Assembly (NCBI GenBank): GCA_002633005.1
Contig: NMRA01000041.1
Coordinates: 1,171,609 to 1,235,608, forward strand
DNA: 64,000 nt
Origin: Phoronis australis
Lineage: Eukaryota; Phoronida; Phoronidae
Reading direction: 5' to 3'
A program made the translations under genes and the position numbers. This document shows, piece by piece, positions 48,101 through 61,116 of this stretch (positions within the stretch are counted from its first letter, which is position 1; the number at the start of each line of letters is the position of its first letter). A model generated the notes under the pieces. That model searched no databases, had not been told where the DNA came from, and worked only from the letters and a program-made list of their open reading frames with translations.

Positions 48101-48874
48101 AATGGCACGCACAGATGACCAAGGCCATTTGCAACCGTTTGGGAAGATAATGGGCGTCCTAATACTGCAACTGTGATGTAGACGGCCATGTAATTAGTAC
48201 ACGAAACTTAACGTTGACAACTGATCTGCTTGATAATATATAATGCAAAACGGGTTTTTTGTAATTTATTTATAGCTGATTAGCAATGATGCCTAAAATC
48301 AATATCAACGTGTTATCAAGTGGCATGTCATTTCATCTGCAGAAGGCTGGTTAATCACTTTTTTTACTAATTCAACGTAATGTAGTTTCATATTCCTGTA
48401 ACAGTTTCCATTCATTATGTTAACAGCAGACAGACAATACCAGCCTCTGGCACGAAGAGGCTAAATAAGAATATCAGGTTTTACTTTTCCTTAAATATGC
48501 GCACCACGTTTCTCATTAAAACCTCGAATATGGAAATGTTGAAGTCGACAACTTTGTGAATTCCTGGATAATTAGGCCTATAGCATGTGTCAAAACTATA
48601 ATCCGGAAAATAAACATTTCAAACATAGCCGTGCGTGGCATGAAAATTGCAAACATTACGACTGGAAAACGTACTGCAGATTCGTTTCAGATGTCAAGCA
48701 GTGCGCAATGCTAAGGTAGTCGTTTGATAAACGAAAACTTAAATTGGTCCTTTCGGATAACGACAAAATCAGCTCTGGTTGAGTTGGGCGTTTCCGAGGA
48801 GTCCCGTGTCATTTCAAGAAGTATGTATGGGATAGGGATGGGAGCACATCCTCAAATCCTCAGAATTTGCATTA
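48101..48874. other. No gene recognised
   Basis: Featureless sequence. Confidence 0.5.
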
Positions 48875-48879
48875 CTAGA

Positions 48880-49028
48880 CAGTGGCGGATTTAGAGGGGG
48901 GCCAAGGGGACCATGCCCAACATAATATTCTCCCAGATTCGAATGTGCGAATGTCTTATGGGCAAAATCTCGGCTAATACTCTGCCCTGCTCCCCCCCCA
49001 CCAACTCAGAATCCTGGATCCGCCCCTG
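48880..49028. mobile_element. 149-bp MITE, CAGTGGCGGAT termini, CTAGA duplication
   Basis: Left terminus CAGTGGCGGATTTAG, right terminus CTGGATCCGCCCCTG (inverse CAGGGGCGGATCCAG), with four mismatches in 15. The 5-bp word CTAGA flanks both ends exactly (48875-48879 and 49029-49033). A CAGNGGCGGA end is typical of small hAT-type non-autonomous elements, although hAT duplications are usually 8 bp. The interior has a C-run at 48992-48999. No coding capacity. Confidence 0.88.
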
Positions 49029-49033
49029 CTAGA

Positions 49034-52000
49034 GACGTCAAATTGATCAGTGTCGAAATTCGCAGAAAGCGCAAATATGTTGTCATCGCAGGCGATTTGC
49101 ACAATTTCAAAATGGACATAATGGGAAACAGATATTGCAGGATTCCAAACATTAGTTTGTAACGCATCTGTGCAACATACAATGCGCAAGTACTCCAATG
49201 CACGACACGTCAATCAGTTTCACAAGGAACACTATAATTGCTCGTCTTAAACGTTTATGAGAGAGTATTCCATGTACTTAGTTTTACAGGAATAGCAAGC
49301 ACTAACGCCACACAACAATAGATTAATTAGATCTGAAGACTAAGGTAGTGTAGCTGTGGTGTCTCAATAATGGCTCTCTTACGCCTGAAACTGACAGGCG
49401 CAATTGCGAATGGGGACAGCGAATTAGACTACAAGAAGGTAGGGCTAATGCCTCAAGGGACCCCGGCCATGAAATGCCTCATTAAAAAATTATCATGGTT
49501 ACATTCCGCAGGGCGGTTCGCGCGAAAAAAGAGACATCACACTATTCTTCACGGGATGTCATACATCACAAGCGAAGCATGTGATCACATCAGCTTTTCG
49601 CGCGAGTGACATGCGTCTACGGAACGCGCTCCAGGTAATCATGTGAGACCCTTGTCCAACGAACGTCTCCGTGCTGATGAACTGCTTTCTGCTCTCAATC
49701 TATTCATGTTAAAAAGCAAGTAAACTAGCTTATCAAAAAGAGGGGCATTTCCACTGTCACCAATTATGTAGTATCTCATTAAAGTCTATGGTTGTGTTTT
49801 AGATAAGTTGCTATTTTTAGCTTAACGATGTCAACAAACCTGCAGGCGTCCTATTCCAAATAGGACCCCTATAGATTTCTTGTCTCGTCATCGTTATGCT
49901 ATTTTTAGTTTAACCCAGTTACGGAATAATTTGCAGTTCGTTATTTCCCGAGGGAATTCATAAATTGTCATATCACGGAGTTTTTTGGGAAGAAATAAAC
50001 TTTTAGTCCTTCCCGACTCCCAATGTATCTTTTAAAGTGAGAAAATAACAAGATTAATCCAATTTTTCGTTAAATGAATGGAAACTCTTTTTTGACAAAA
50101 ATCACGACTTCAATGCCGCTTTACGCTTAAGCCAGCCGTGAGGTGGTGCGACAACTATCAGGTTGAATTAGGAACGAAACTTCTTCATTTCTTACGCGTA
50201 AAACTTGCCTGCGTGCAGTTGGGGTCGAGTTCCTTAAACCAAGTTTCCCTTGGGCGAAACAGAAGAGATCACCTCAGTCTTTCGCGAGATATTTCCATGC
50301 TTTACAAGCGAAGTGCGTGTTCACACTGAATTAATTCCTCGAGCGAGTCTTACGTTTACGCAACTTTGCACCGATTGTTGCAGACGATAGCAAAACAGAA
50401 CGTGTATATGTCGCAAAGCATTGTGTGAAAATAGACGCAATGGTACAGTACGTAATGACTGCGATTTCAAAACGCAGGTAATACCTCCAACAACGCATGA
50501 ACTACCTGATGAACGCAAGTGCTTGAGTTTATCTGTTCCTCGGTAACCACTGACGTCAGTCACTACATCATAAAACATAAAGGCTGGACACTAAAAATCG
50601 GTTTGCCCAAAATTGTCTACTCAAGTGTGCATAGAACTCCACGAAAAAAGCATCGAACAAATCTTGAATACCTTCTATCAACTGATCACTTCAAATTGCC
50701 TTCGAGTGGTAATTTGACGACAAAAATGTGAAGAAACGACAAAATCACTAATTCAAGGACCTAATCTTGTGACGTAAAACGTTCATAGCAGACGACCTTA
50801 AAGCATCCGGGTTTTTGGCGGACGCTACTGAAGCAATTTCGAATCTCTATTTTGCGCGCCTACGAATGTTATTTGGGCACCTTTCACATAACTGAGTATC
50901 AGTTTGAATGTATTTAAACTCTGGTTACTTAAAACAACGTTAATTATAACCGATACCACGGATTGCTGTCTACTAACGTTGGACTTAGTACTGCTAAATC
51001 CGGCAGTTGCCGATAGGTGATTTACCGCGACTAAACGTGTGGTCAGAAATCGGAAATCTCCGCCAAAAACCGAGTGTTCGTTGTGCTTCAACAAAGAGTA
51101 GCACATAATGTCAAGATCAAACACAAGATAAGCGGTTCTTCGGGGGTTGCTTGCTCAAAGTTCGACAGGTATACAAGTTAAAGCACAACTGAAATCCGCC
51201 ATGTTAACTATTTAGGTCCTTGCTTTGAAAATTCTGTCACCAATTCACCTTCTACAAGGACAATTCAATAGGATCAAGGAAGATAAGGCGGTTTATGCAC
51301 GCAAATTTTATTTGGATTTGGGACAGTTGAATTTGGGAGCATCGACTTTGCAAAGTTTTAGAGTATAACCTTTATTTTTGTATGTGGTTATGAGTCATCA
51401 GGATATTCGAGCGCCTGCGGTTATGGAGAGCAAATTTTAAAGGGGCTCAATACAAGAATTCGATCTACTGCGGATATTTTCCCAAAAAACATTCATGTTT
51501 CTGGAACGCTTCTCTCCATAGTACAAGACATGACTAATAGTGCGTGTGTATCCGATTTTTACATACACTGAATATTGAATAATGGAATGAAATTGGACGC
51601 ATCACCGAGGTAGTTACGGAGGTGTTCCAAATGTGTAAGCGCAGTTTTCTCTAAAGGTGGCAGCCCACGCCCATTATTCACTAAAGCCTCAAGCTTATAT
51701 CTAATTTTGGAAGAGGTGCTTTTAGGTTCGTGTGAGATGAATGCTAGGATCGAGGTGCTTCTTACAGAAAAAATAAGTTATGAAATTATTTGTGTTTGAT
51801 AATTGGGATCTGCATACTTTTGTCTCTAGGATCACTGTGAGCGTTAGTCGTGTGTTTGCTATGGACTAAGATTGTTTCTCGTCGTGTTTTCTTAAGTTAG
51901 AGATCGATATGTTAATGACAGTTGCCGCAAGCTATTGTCATTATTTACTAGTGATTTTGGAAACCTTAGGCATGAGGACTCTAAATTTAGGCTTGAAAGG

Positions 52001-52859
52001 TAAAGCTTTTCCTACATTACCTACGATGCCTTAGTGAACCAAATGCATCACCAATGCCTAATCCAAGGCAACCTCTCATTGGCTCATTCAAATACTAAAG
52101 TACCATCCACATTTTGGATTGGTTAACATTGGCGAGAACGCTCTAAAAATAAACATCTAACTAAACAATGTCTAGTTCGTATAAGAAATGAAATGAAATA
52201 ACGAGATGGGGAACGGAGTATTGTTGAAATATGCAAGTACTGTTGAGCGAGCTGTGATGTAGTGTAAAAAGGGAGAGGTGTTTCCATAACATATTTAACT
52301 CCTGCTTGAAGGCGGGTGTTGAATATGGCGAGAAAATGAACAATGGTTTTTAACTTGCACCAATGTATTCGCGCCTACTGAAGCCTGATTGAAACTCAGT
52401 GTATATTGTAATCAATACACTCAACGCTCTTCTGGCGCAATAGAAGATGCTGCAGTTTGGCAAGGGCGCATTCTCCTGTGAAATGAAAATGTTCAAGACG
52501 CCATAATCTTTTAACACAGGCATGCGCAGAGGTGTCCACACCAGAAATTCCTGGTGTCATGGAGTTGACATTCGGCGCAATTATCATAACATGAGGGCGT
52601 TGCAAAAGAACGTGTGCTTTTATCTCCGTCGGCGTATCCGCATCGGTTATGACCTGACGTTTTCTAAGTTAGTACATGAAGGTATGGTTCTGAGTCAGTG
52701 GCTTACCAACTGTATGGTGGGTGACACCCAGGACGAAGATTCTTCAGTGGTGTCACCTCTCACCAAACCAACCCACCCACCCGTACACCCACTCAGCCCC
52801 TCCATTGTTTAAGAATTTACATACTAGAAATAGTGCCTGCACATGTACACGATAGACCC
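49034..52859. other. No gene recognised
   Basis: Random frames on both strands (for example 49370-49609, 50321-50578, 50825-51124), with no domain, splice-bounded conserved block or shared repeat recognised. Confidence 0.5.
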
Positions 52860-53715
52860 ACGTCTGACGACTGCTCTCCTACCGTTTTCATTATCATCCG
52901 AACGCGCTTCTCCACTGCAATGCCATCCACTTGGGCTTTCGTGGTTGCCTGTTCAATGAAATGTTGAAGAATATTGTCACGTTCCTGTTGGAGAACATTT
53001 TTAACAACTTTGTCAACTGCTAACCCTTTACTTTGTATCTACTCTTGGGCATCATTGACTTCGCGAAGTACAAGTAACATAAGACGGTGACGTCACTGAT
53101 GGCTACATGTATGCCTCGGAACCTTTTGTGTCACCTGAATCACACAGGATTTCTAGGGCTTCGAGAATCTCATCCTACAGCAATTGTCCATGGCCACTTA
53201 GACGGTAAACCCGGAGCGCTTCACTTTGTAGTAGCAACTCTTTTTAAACAGTTGCTCCTTTGTATTGTTTAAGAATTTCCCACCGGTGAATGAGGAAAAA
53301 AAAAGAATAAAGTCTCTCAAGTTTCCGAAGAACGTCACACAAAATGCATTTTAAGTAAATGAGCGTTGTCCACATAACTTTAATGAGTCCATTGTTTTAA
53401 TAGAGCCCTGGTGCTCCCCCGTGTAACCCTGCCCAATAGTTGTGGCATTGCCATAGCCCCGAAGTGTGATGCAATAAAATGCTTCTGTTGCACTCTGTCA
53501 TCACAACGGCCTATTTTCGTCTGATAGCAAAGAACCCCACGAATACTTCCTTTACTTCTACATTGCACCCGTCAATTTTCAAGTATCTAATTTGTTTCAA
53601 CATTTGGTCTACATGGGATTCGTGAGGTGTGCTGTCAAACATCATTCCGTAGTATTTGGCCGAGTTAATTTCGTTCATTATTTTTCCCTGAGATGATCCA
53701 CGGTTTTTGTGGAAT
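52860..53715 (-). pseudogene. Broken hAT/ZMYM1-like transposase relic
   Basis: Three adjacent blocks in different phases match, in order, the region typical of ZMYM1-like hAT proteins that begins with the 'SAKYY..DSTPD.SH..Q' motif. Block 1 (53511-53715) contains INSAKYYGMMFDSTPHESHV, then VEVKEVFVGFF. Block 2 (about 53355-53462) contains RGYGNATTIGQGYTG, parallel to the family's CRGQGYDNA segment, then LKLCGQRSF. Block 3 (53268-53347) contains CVTFFGNLRD. Stops and at least two frame changes break the reading. A clean 60-codon stretch further on (52862-53030) may be the degenerate C-terminal side, but I cannot match it. No terminal repeats were found. It is an immobile fossil of a DNA transposon or a domesticated-type relative. 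Confidence 0.75.
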
Positions 53716-56700
53716 GCAGTACAATACAACACTGACTAAAACGTGCGCCATTGCACCTGGGAATTCACCAACAATATAGGCCTCTTGCTGTAAGCCTACC
53801 TTCCGTCTCAGGTGTTTTTATTAAGACAACTTGCACCTTAGTCTCAGCTCGTTCCTTACTTATGTCTCGTGCTTTGGAAAGAACATACAGTTCGTTAGTG
53901 TTTTCTATTGACATGAGTCTCAACTTTCAAACTTGTCAAGGCGGGTTAGCCTGATTACCTGTTCTATGCGCCGGTGGTGTCGACCAACAGCGAATTGATC
54001 GTTGTTTCACAGGCTAGAAACCAATTCTCATCCGAGTAAGGGAACAGTTGGAGTCATTTTTATAGCGGAAAGTTGTCTGAATAAAAATGTGTTTGATTGA
54101 CAGCCTGAAGATTGATTTATAGCAGATTTTTTATTTACAGAGAAACAAGTACTATGTTTGTTACGCATTTCCCGTTGTATGAAATTGTTTTTCGGAGTCA
54201 TGTGCTAATTGTAGTAAATGTCACAACACACGTTTGTGGAATAAAGATGGTAACCATGGCTACACGTTTTGTGCGGGTTATCCAGAATTCAAATCTGAGC
54301 GCGTTTTCCGACAATGGGCAATTATTGTGACAGTGTAAATTTGGCAATACACGACCGTTGTTCTGGCGTGGGAAAAAAGTATTGGAGCTATTGCCGATGT
54401 CCCCCTGTACGCGGTTAGGATAGATACGAGGAGCACTCCGCTATTTTTACAGGCAGAAATCGGGACACTAACTCTGAAAGCAATCCGTTTCCTTTGGAGG
54501 AATTTTCCCTACAACCTAGATCTTTTTAAGGTATGTGTTATAAACCCTCTATAACGCAAAACGATACTACAGTAGACTTCCTGCTCCGTCAAACCAGCAA
54601 TTTCGTAGAAAATGTTACAGTGATTTATCCCGCGAATCTGTGTGAATTGTCCGATGTGCACCCATGTACTCCATTTTTGAAATATCCCTCGGGTTATTGC
54701 CTTAAAAGCTCAAGGTAAGAACACGTCGTTGAACAATGAAAGTCCCAATACGCATTTGCACAATATTATAGTAAATTCGACACAAAATGCAATTTGTATG
54801 TTGTATTTTGCTGCCCATGACGGGACCAAGGAAGTGAACCAAACTGTTTCAACAGTCTTTAACAAAACTTTACGTGTTTTGCGCAAAATAGTGTAGAAGC
54901 TTCAAAATGTCTTCTTGGTTAAACAAACTAGCTTTCAATCATTCATGTACCAATGCGGTAGTCGTTTGAGAAAAGCCTGTGCCTGGAGTCTATGGGCCAA
55001 TTTGGGGACTCATGGGCCTTCTATTTTCGTAGTTGCCTAGACTCCAATTTTGGGGCGGCATTTTAACTTGGATGATTTCATTTGCTACGTCAGAACCTTG
55101 CGCTGTGATTTGTGACAGATGAACAGTTTACTGCATTTCAATTTAACCAAAGACTGATATAAAACCACAATTGGTACCTGAAAAAAGTTTTGATCAGCTG
55201 CTTGCAGTGCATTGTCGTTGTGTTAGAATCTTACCGTAATTTCTGTTCAAGACACAATACATTGCGATTGCGACGCAATTTTCATGCTCCCGTTAGCCGG
55301 AACTAGGCAGTCACAGTTCGTCATTTACAATATTTCTGCGCCAATGACGCGGGGCGCGCTCCTAAACTGATCATCCCTGGGAACGTACGAGGCATCAGCG
55401 ATAAACAAATCCAGCTCTAACAAACACACGAGAAGATGACCACCGGAACAACCACGTAGGCTAGCGATTCCAGCGGTGAAATGTGCAAAATTCTGCATTG
55501 ATAGTCATCCGAACTTGAAGAACAGGAACATTTAGTTGCGTTACTCGGTTTCAGACAGTGGCATCGATGTCGTTTCGTTGACTTCGTTCCGGGAGAACAA
55601 ATTTGTCGCTCTGAGACTGGATGATTTGCCGTTTCCGTTGTAGGCCTATATGACTTCACCAGCAAATTGGCAGATTCCCTATTTAGACTCAGGTGGAGAA
55701 ATTCACCAAATTTCAAGTGCGATCGTGTTTGCAATCAAGAGTTTGGTAGAGTTTGCTCGTTTTCTCAGTCGTCCGGTCAGATGAAATATCTATTTTGAAG
55801 AGTAAACCATAGTGCTGAAATCTCACGCGTGTGTGTACGAAGTTGTTCAAAGCAACCAGAGGGTTTGCGGTTCACATAGTCGTATTCAAGTAACAAAACT
55901 CCGTTGTTAGTAATACGATAACAATGAGAGTAGACCTAGCTTTACTATTGTTTACAGAATAAGCAATGACGTGTGATCCACGATATAAAAATACAACTAA
56001 AAAAGGCACTCACCGAGTCGTAGCAAAATTTGAACTATTTCGGGGGAAAACTGGCGTTGGCCTACAATAACCGTCAGATCCCGTAAAACAGCGTGATATA
56101 TTTTCCAATTTTGTGTCAAGATTTAAGTGGAAACGTTATAAGTTTGAAGTGTGCAGTGTAATTGGCGATACGACTGAAATGCAAACACATGCATCTCTCC
56201 AGGTCGGTCACGTGGGACAGATATTAATGTACCTATTTCAATGTAATAATGACGTCATAGGTGGGGAATGTTCCAATGCCTTCACAGTCGTTTTCCGCTG
56301 ATTCATTCCATGTTCGGCTCATGTGAAAGTGTTCAAAATGCGTACAATATGTCTATATTGGAACCGCGCTTATAAAAGCAGAAACATTCATCAATATAAA
56401 AGAACGAACGTGGTGACCATAAAATACAAACGACCCACTGTTCGACCTTATGACCTAAACGCGTGGTCTGTCGGCCACTTTCAAAATACCAACATAATGC
56501 CGAATGTGTAAAACGGTCTAGATATAAAGGGCTATTACTTCGCAAATATTTATATTAATTTCCTATCACTGTTGACCACAAACTTAAAAGGACTAAAACT
56601 ATGTATTGTGTGTAATCAAAGAAGTTTGACCTTGCATAAAGAAACTAAAATGTCATGTGTCGACAACGAAGGGGTTCTAGCCTCCAGAATGTTTCAGAAC

Positions 56701-59024
56701 AGACTGTTCGTGACAGAGACAGATTTTGAGCAGTGCAATATGACTATTAATCCTTAACAGTGTTAGACCCCCAGTGCACTAAACTCCTCATAGGTATTCA
56801 TTTACCACTGTGACAGAAGGAAATTTTGAACCCACTCGGGCATTGGGTACATTTTGTAGCCTCTAATTTCACCCCTCGGAAGTGTTTCACTCTGCCCATG
56901 CGCGATTTTCCGGCAGTCATACAATAAGTAACGAGACTGTCACTGAAAATGGAGATATATTGGATGAGTGCATGAAATTTCACGTGCCCAGAGAGGAAAC
57001 AACCCAGAGTATACCTCCGAGCAGTCACCAGATAGCGATATAGGCACGACCTGAAGAGGGTTTACCAAAAAACTGAAAAACAATATGTGGAAACCGACCG
57101 AAAACATTTTTCCAGTCCCAATCATCAAACTAGTTCGGCAAATGATCATTTTAATCGAGATTGAAAGCTTTTGAAAGTCGGTAGTGTATGTGGGAATGAT
57201 GCAACGAAGAGTATTAAAATAATTTACTACGAGGACGGGCGTCAAGTGGAATTTTGGTTTTGAGACAAATCAGCCGAAAGCAAAATAGTCAACTTCAGAT
57301 ACCTGATAATGATTACATACTGAAGTTCTTACGCAAACTCATCAGGAGTATCTTTCTACATTTTAAATTCCGTTTTACGTTTGCGCTCACAGAAAATCCC
57401 GAAGGCGAATGACGAATCGCTGTGGCAGTTACCGGGGAAACCCAGCCCCAGGAAAAAATCCGAAAATCTCGGTTGTTGGATAAAGTTACGAGCAAGGGGA
57501 GTAGCCAAAATGAAGCACAATTATCAAACGCATAAAGAGTCATTGGCATTGCTTTTGATGCCCGACACTTGCAAGACAATGTAGTCATGCTTTTTTTCGA
57601 ATGAAAACTCACACGCGTTATTACGTAAAGATACCTCTGGTCATTAGTAAGCACTAGAATAGTATTAACCTCCGAGGGAATAATTTAAAGCTACGAAAAT
57701 ATCCGGTCGGTCGGTTTCGGATCATTTGAACCGAGCGCAGCATTAGAGCGATTGATTTTCTCAAAAAAACTTAAAAGACACCCATTTGGCATGTAATCAA
57801 CAATTCTCGGCCACCACTGCCTAGGATGGGTTGGACTGACAATTAAATACTATTCATGTACCGTCATGCGTAATAAGAGCTCAGTTGGCTACAAAATTTA
57901 TTCCTAATAAAAATTGGACGCATCATGGAATACTCAAAACGATGTTTTGTAGACACACACATATACATCAGTAATCACGCACCGACGAGCTCTTTGGCTA
58001 AACAAAATAAAAAAGAACAAAAAAATTCATTAATGAAAAATTCCTTCATTTACAAAAGGTTTGACATTGCTTTCGTGGTCTTTTTATATTTCAATTTTAT
58101 TGATATAACCTATATAGCACGTAATGGTACTATCCAAAGCTTTTTGCCTCAGTTTTTAATTAGTTTTGTTTTTCTCATGCTTCGAGCTCAAAGCCATAGA
58201 TGATTATCACGAGTAAAGTACTGTGTTAATGTCCCGATTGTCGGATGCGACATCGTATGCGATAATCAGACGTGCTCTATTTCAAACGACAAATTGGATA
58301 CGAATCTTTAGCTCTACATATTCCGATTGGTTGTACATGTCAACCATTTACGAAGTAAAAGAAAACGCAAGTGCCAAGACAGTCAAAATCCCTACAAAAA
58401 ATGGCCTGGACGTTTCGATCGCAGCTCCTTAAGTGAACACGCCCGTGGACAAGTATTACTTACACGCTCAATTTGCGCAAACACACACAGATTTACGTCA
58501 AAGAAACTCCAGAAAGCCTCGAGAGCGTAAAAGTCAATAAAACTTAATTGGGCATGAAAATACTGTAACGGTTTTTCGACTGAGCCGGCAGGAATAGAAA
58601 ACGACTCGTGTACTAACCAAAGTATGTATAAATTTTGGCCCTTGGTTGAAGTACGTCGCTGCGATTTGGTTTGTCTAGTAAAGTACACGGCTCGTTAAAC
58701 ATTGAATTGGATATCAACAGACGCATATTAATCGGCTCACTTGATTCGCTAACATTTTCCATATGAAAATGCCAAAACTGCTTTACATAACGAGTCGCTA
58801 GACACGATCCACAAAACTGCGTTCTTTCTTCTATTCAAAGCAAACATTACGGTTACCGCGACAAATTCCGCGCACAAACATTGTACATGCGTGTGCAGGA
58901 AGGTTGTTTCCCCGAGTTTGTGCAAGACACTTCACGCCGTGTTGCAGTTTACAAAACTATTTTATGGTTGTCCAGGACATTACCGACAAGTCGCTAAATC
59001 TGTACAAAACAAGAAATTTCAACT
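53716..59024. other. No gene; second copy of a GC-rich 20-mer at 55347-55366
   Basis: Frames on both strands (for example 55417-55734, 56940-57245, 57313-57654, 58223-58688) have no recognised domain. The 20-mer ACGCGGGGCGCGCTCCTAAA at 55347-55366 is identical to 28944-28963. Otherwise featureless. Confidence 0.5.
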
Positions 59025-59460
59025 CCATAAAAAGTGTATTTTCTGAAAGTAAAAAGCCTGTACGCTGTTAGTTACCTATCTCCTAATAATTGGGTCACGT
59101 AGATAAGTCGTTTCAGCAAAATTCAGCCAAAAAGGAAAAGTACATTGAGAGCTCAACAACGGTATTAATAACAAGGCCAAATTTCCTTTCATACAGATGT
59201 TCAAGACACAGTATAAACTATCAAAGAAGCAATTCCACTTTTTTAAATTATCATTTCGTTTTAGACTGACTCAGCGTTTCAATTTTATCGTCTATATGAA
59301 AAAAGTGGTACGTTTTCAAAACAGATACTAAAGACGTTCTGGAGAACATTACGGAAGTTAAGGTAACTGAACGTTTCATTTGAGTCCCATCAGCTATTTA
59401 GGAGATATGATGTTCAGAAGTTAGTCAAATTTAGACATTTTCTAGGGTCCTACACAATCT
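59025..59460 (+). repeat. Dispersed repeat family E, copy 2
   Basis: Shares with copy 1 (19402-19840) the TATTTTCTGAAAG start, TTGGGTCACGTAGA (the CACGTG word is mutated here), TTAAATTATCATTTCGTTTT, GATACTAAAGACGTTCTGGA-like sequence and the TTTTCTAGGGTCC end. Confidence 0.82.
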
Positions 59461-60700
59461 TAGTGGCAACTAGTATAAAGTCTCTTGAAAGAAATGCAGC
59501 AACTGCTGAGATCTGAAAACCACTTACAGTGATTGCCTTAAAGTAACCAAAGTTTATTTTTTAGAGTCCAATTTCCTTGATTTGTAATCCCTCCCAACAA
59601 ACTAGATGATTAGCTAGCACTGACAAAGGAACCACGCACCAAAGATTAAAACCATGAGAGCCGCGATTATTTCTTAACTCGAGGGCCCTCGAATTCTTTT
59701 GTTCCTTAGCCGGAAAGTGATTTGATCATAATCTAATTTCTTGTTTGATATGTTCCGGAGGTGCTCTCTAGGGTAGCAATTTCAGGGTTATGCTTTTCCA
59801 AAAGGAATAAAAAACGCTCTGGAAACCAATCAAATGCCGCCAGACTACAGTCTTTGCAGAAGTTCCACCGACTACAGGCACAGAACAACTTTGCTGCAAC
59901 TGATTTCAAAATGCCTAATTGTCACTAATTCTGTGAACATCTGAACACTACGTACTTGTTTCTTTTGACAAACATGTTTTAGGCGCCTAGTCGTGTCATG
60001 TGGCACACAGTCACGTTCTCAACCGCGAAAGTAAACCATACCTCAGTAAACGACAGCACCGCTATGAAACGTTTATATTTTGGCGCAATATCCATTTTCG
60101 GCAACAAAAACCTTCTAGTCAGTACACTGGCCATATTTCCAAGTACTCGGTAAGACGATATTTGCTGGAGGTGGACGACCACAAGAAACTTTCGTCGTCA
60201 AAACATTTACGACTTAACATTTTTTAAATTTCCATCAGCAAACACCCACCGAATTACCCATTGGTTATTTCTACGTGTTTTTAAAGGTATAAATAGACGG
60301 CCTGACCCCTGGACATAAATGTACATGAAACGTACAGGTACAGTACATTACATTCAATCAGTGTATCTTATGCAGATTCTGCAAAAAAGTTTTGAACAAC
60401 AAGTTTCAAATGTCTCTCCATGTCATGCTCCTATCACGGACAAGAACGGATTCGATTCACCTATGAAGCGAAAATGAAATGTGAGACGCCTCTGGTCTAA
60501 AAATGTGAATGACAGTCTTTCAGCGAGCGTGACTTCAAATAGGAATGAGGCAGGCGTTCCGTTAATACTCCATTACTGTGGTGTAGAAATATTGCCTAGT
60601 ACATTTATATGTTAGGGTAGGACCCCTCTGATCGAGTTCTGAATCCACTACTTTGTTACAGCAAATATGTTTACGGATATGCTGTTTTCAATTACTGTTA
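59461..60700. other. No gene recognised
   Basis: The spacer between two oppositely oriented family E copies holds overlapping short frames on both strands near 60.0-60.2 kb without recognisable domains. Confidence 0.5.
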
Positions 60701-61116
60701 TCTAGTACCCTAGAAAAACTCCCAAATTTGTCAATCTTCGGAACGACATATTTCAGAAATGACTGACCGGATTAATATGAAACTTTCAGACACCACCCTT
60801 TATACGTGTGCACTGTTCTCTGACACGCTGTTTTTGCATGAGGAGCTCACAAAATAGGATTGAAACAAATCAAAATTTGCAAACAACAGAGAAAACTGGT
60901 GACTTTAAAATGTAGCATTTTTGAGATTTAATCCTGAATAATTGTCAAACGAATTTTTGCCATGTTCTTGATATCGTTGTTTTCCTGTGACTGTGCCCTA
61001 CTTTTTACTAAGAATTACTAAAAAGCCACGTGACTCAATAAATTGCTAATTAATATCAAGCTAAAAACAAATTCTACAGGCAGATTTTCTGCTTTCAGAA
61101 AATATAGACAGTACTG
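60701..61116 (-). repeat. Dispersed repeat family E, copy 3 (inverted)
   Basis: Read on the minus strand it runs TATATTTTCTGAAAGCAGAA, GAGTCACGTGGCTTTTT, GTTCCGAAGATTGACAAATT, then TTTTTCTAGGGTAC: the same order of landmarks as copies 1 and 2. With copy 2 it forms a widely spaced inverted pair. Confidence 0.82.

Noticed and set aside
58223-58688. Both-strand open region considered as coding
   Set aside because: Neither strand has a recognisable domain, and the simultaneous openness fits chance.
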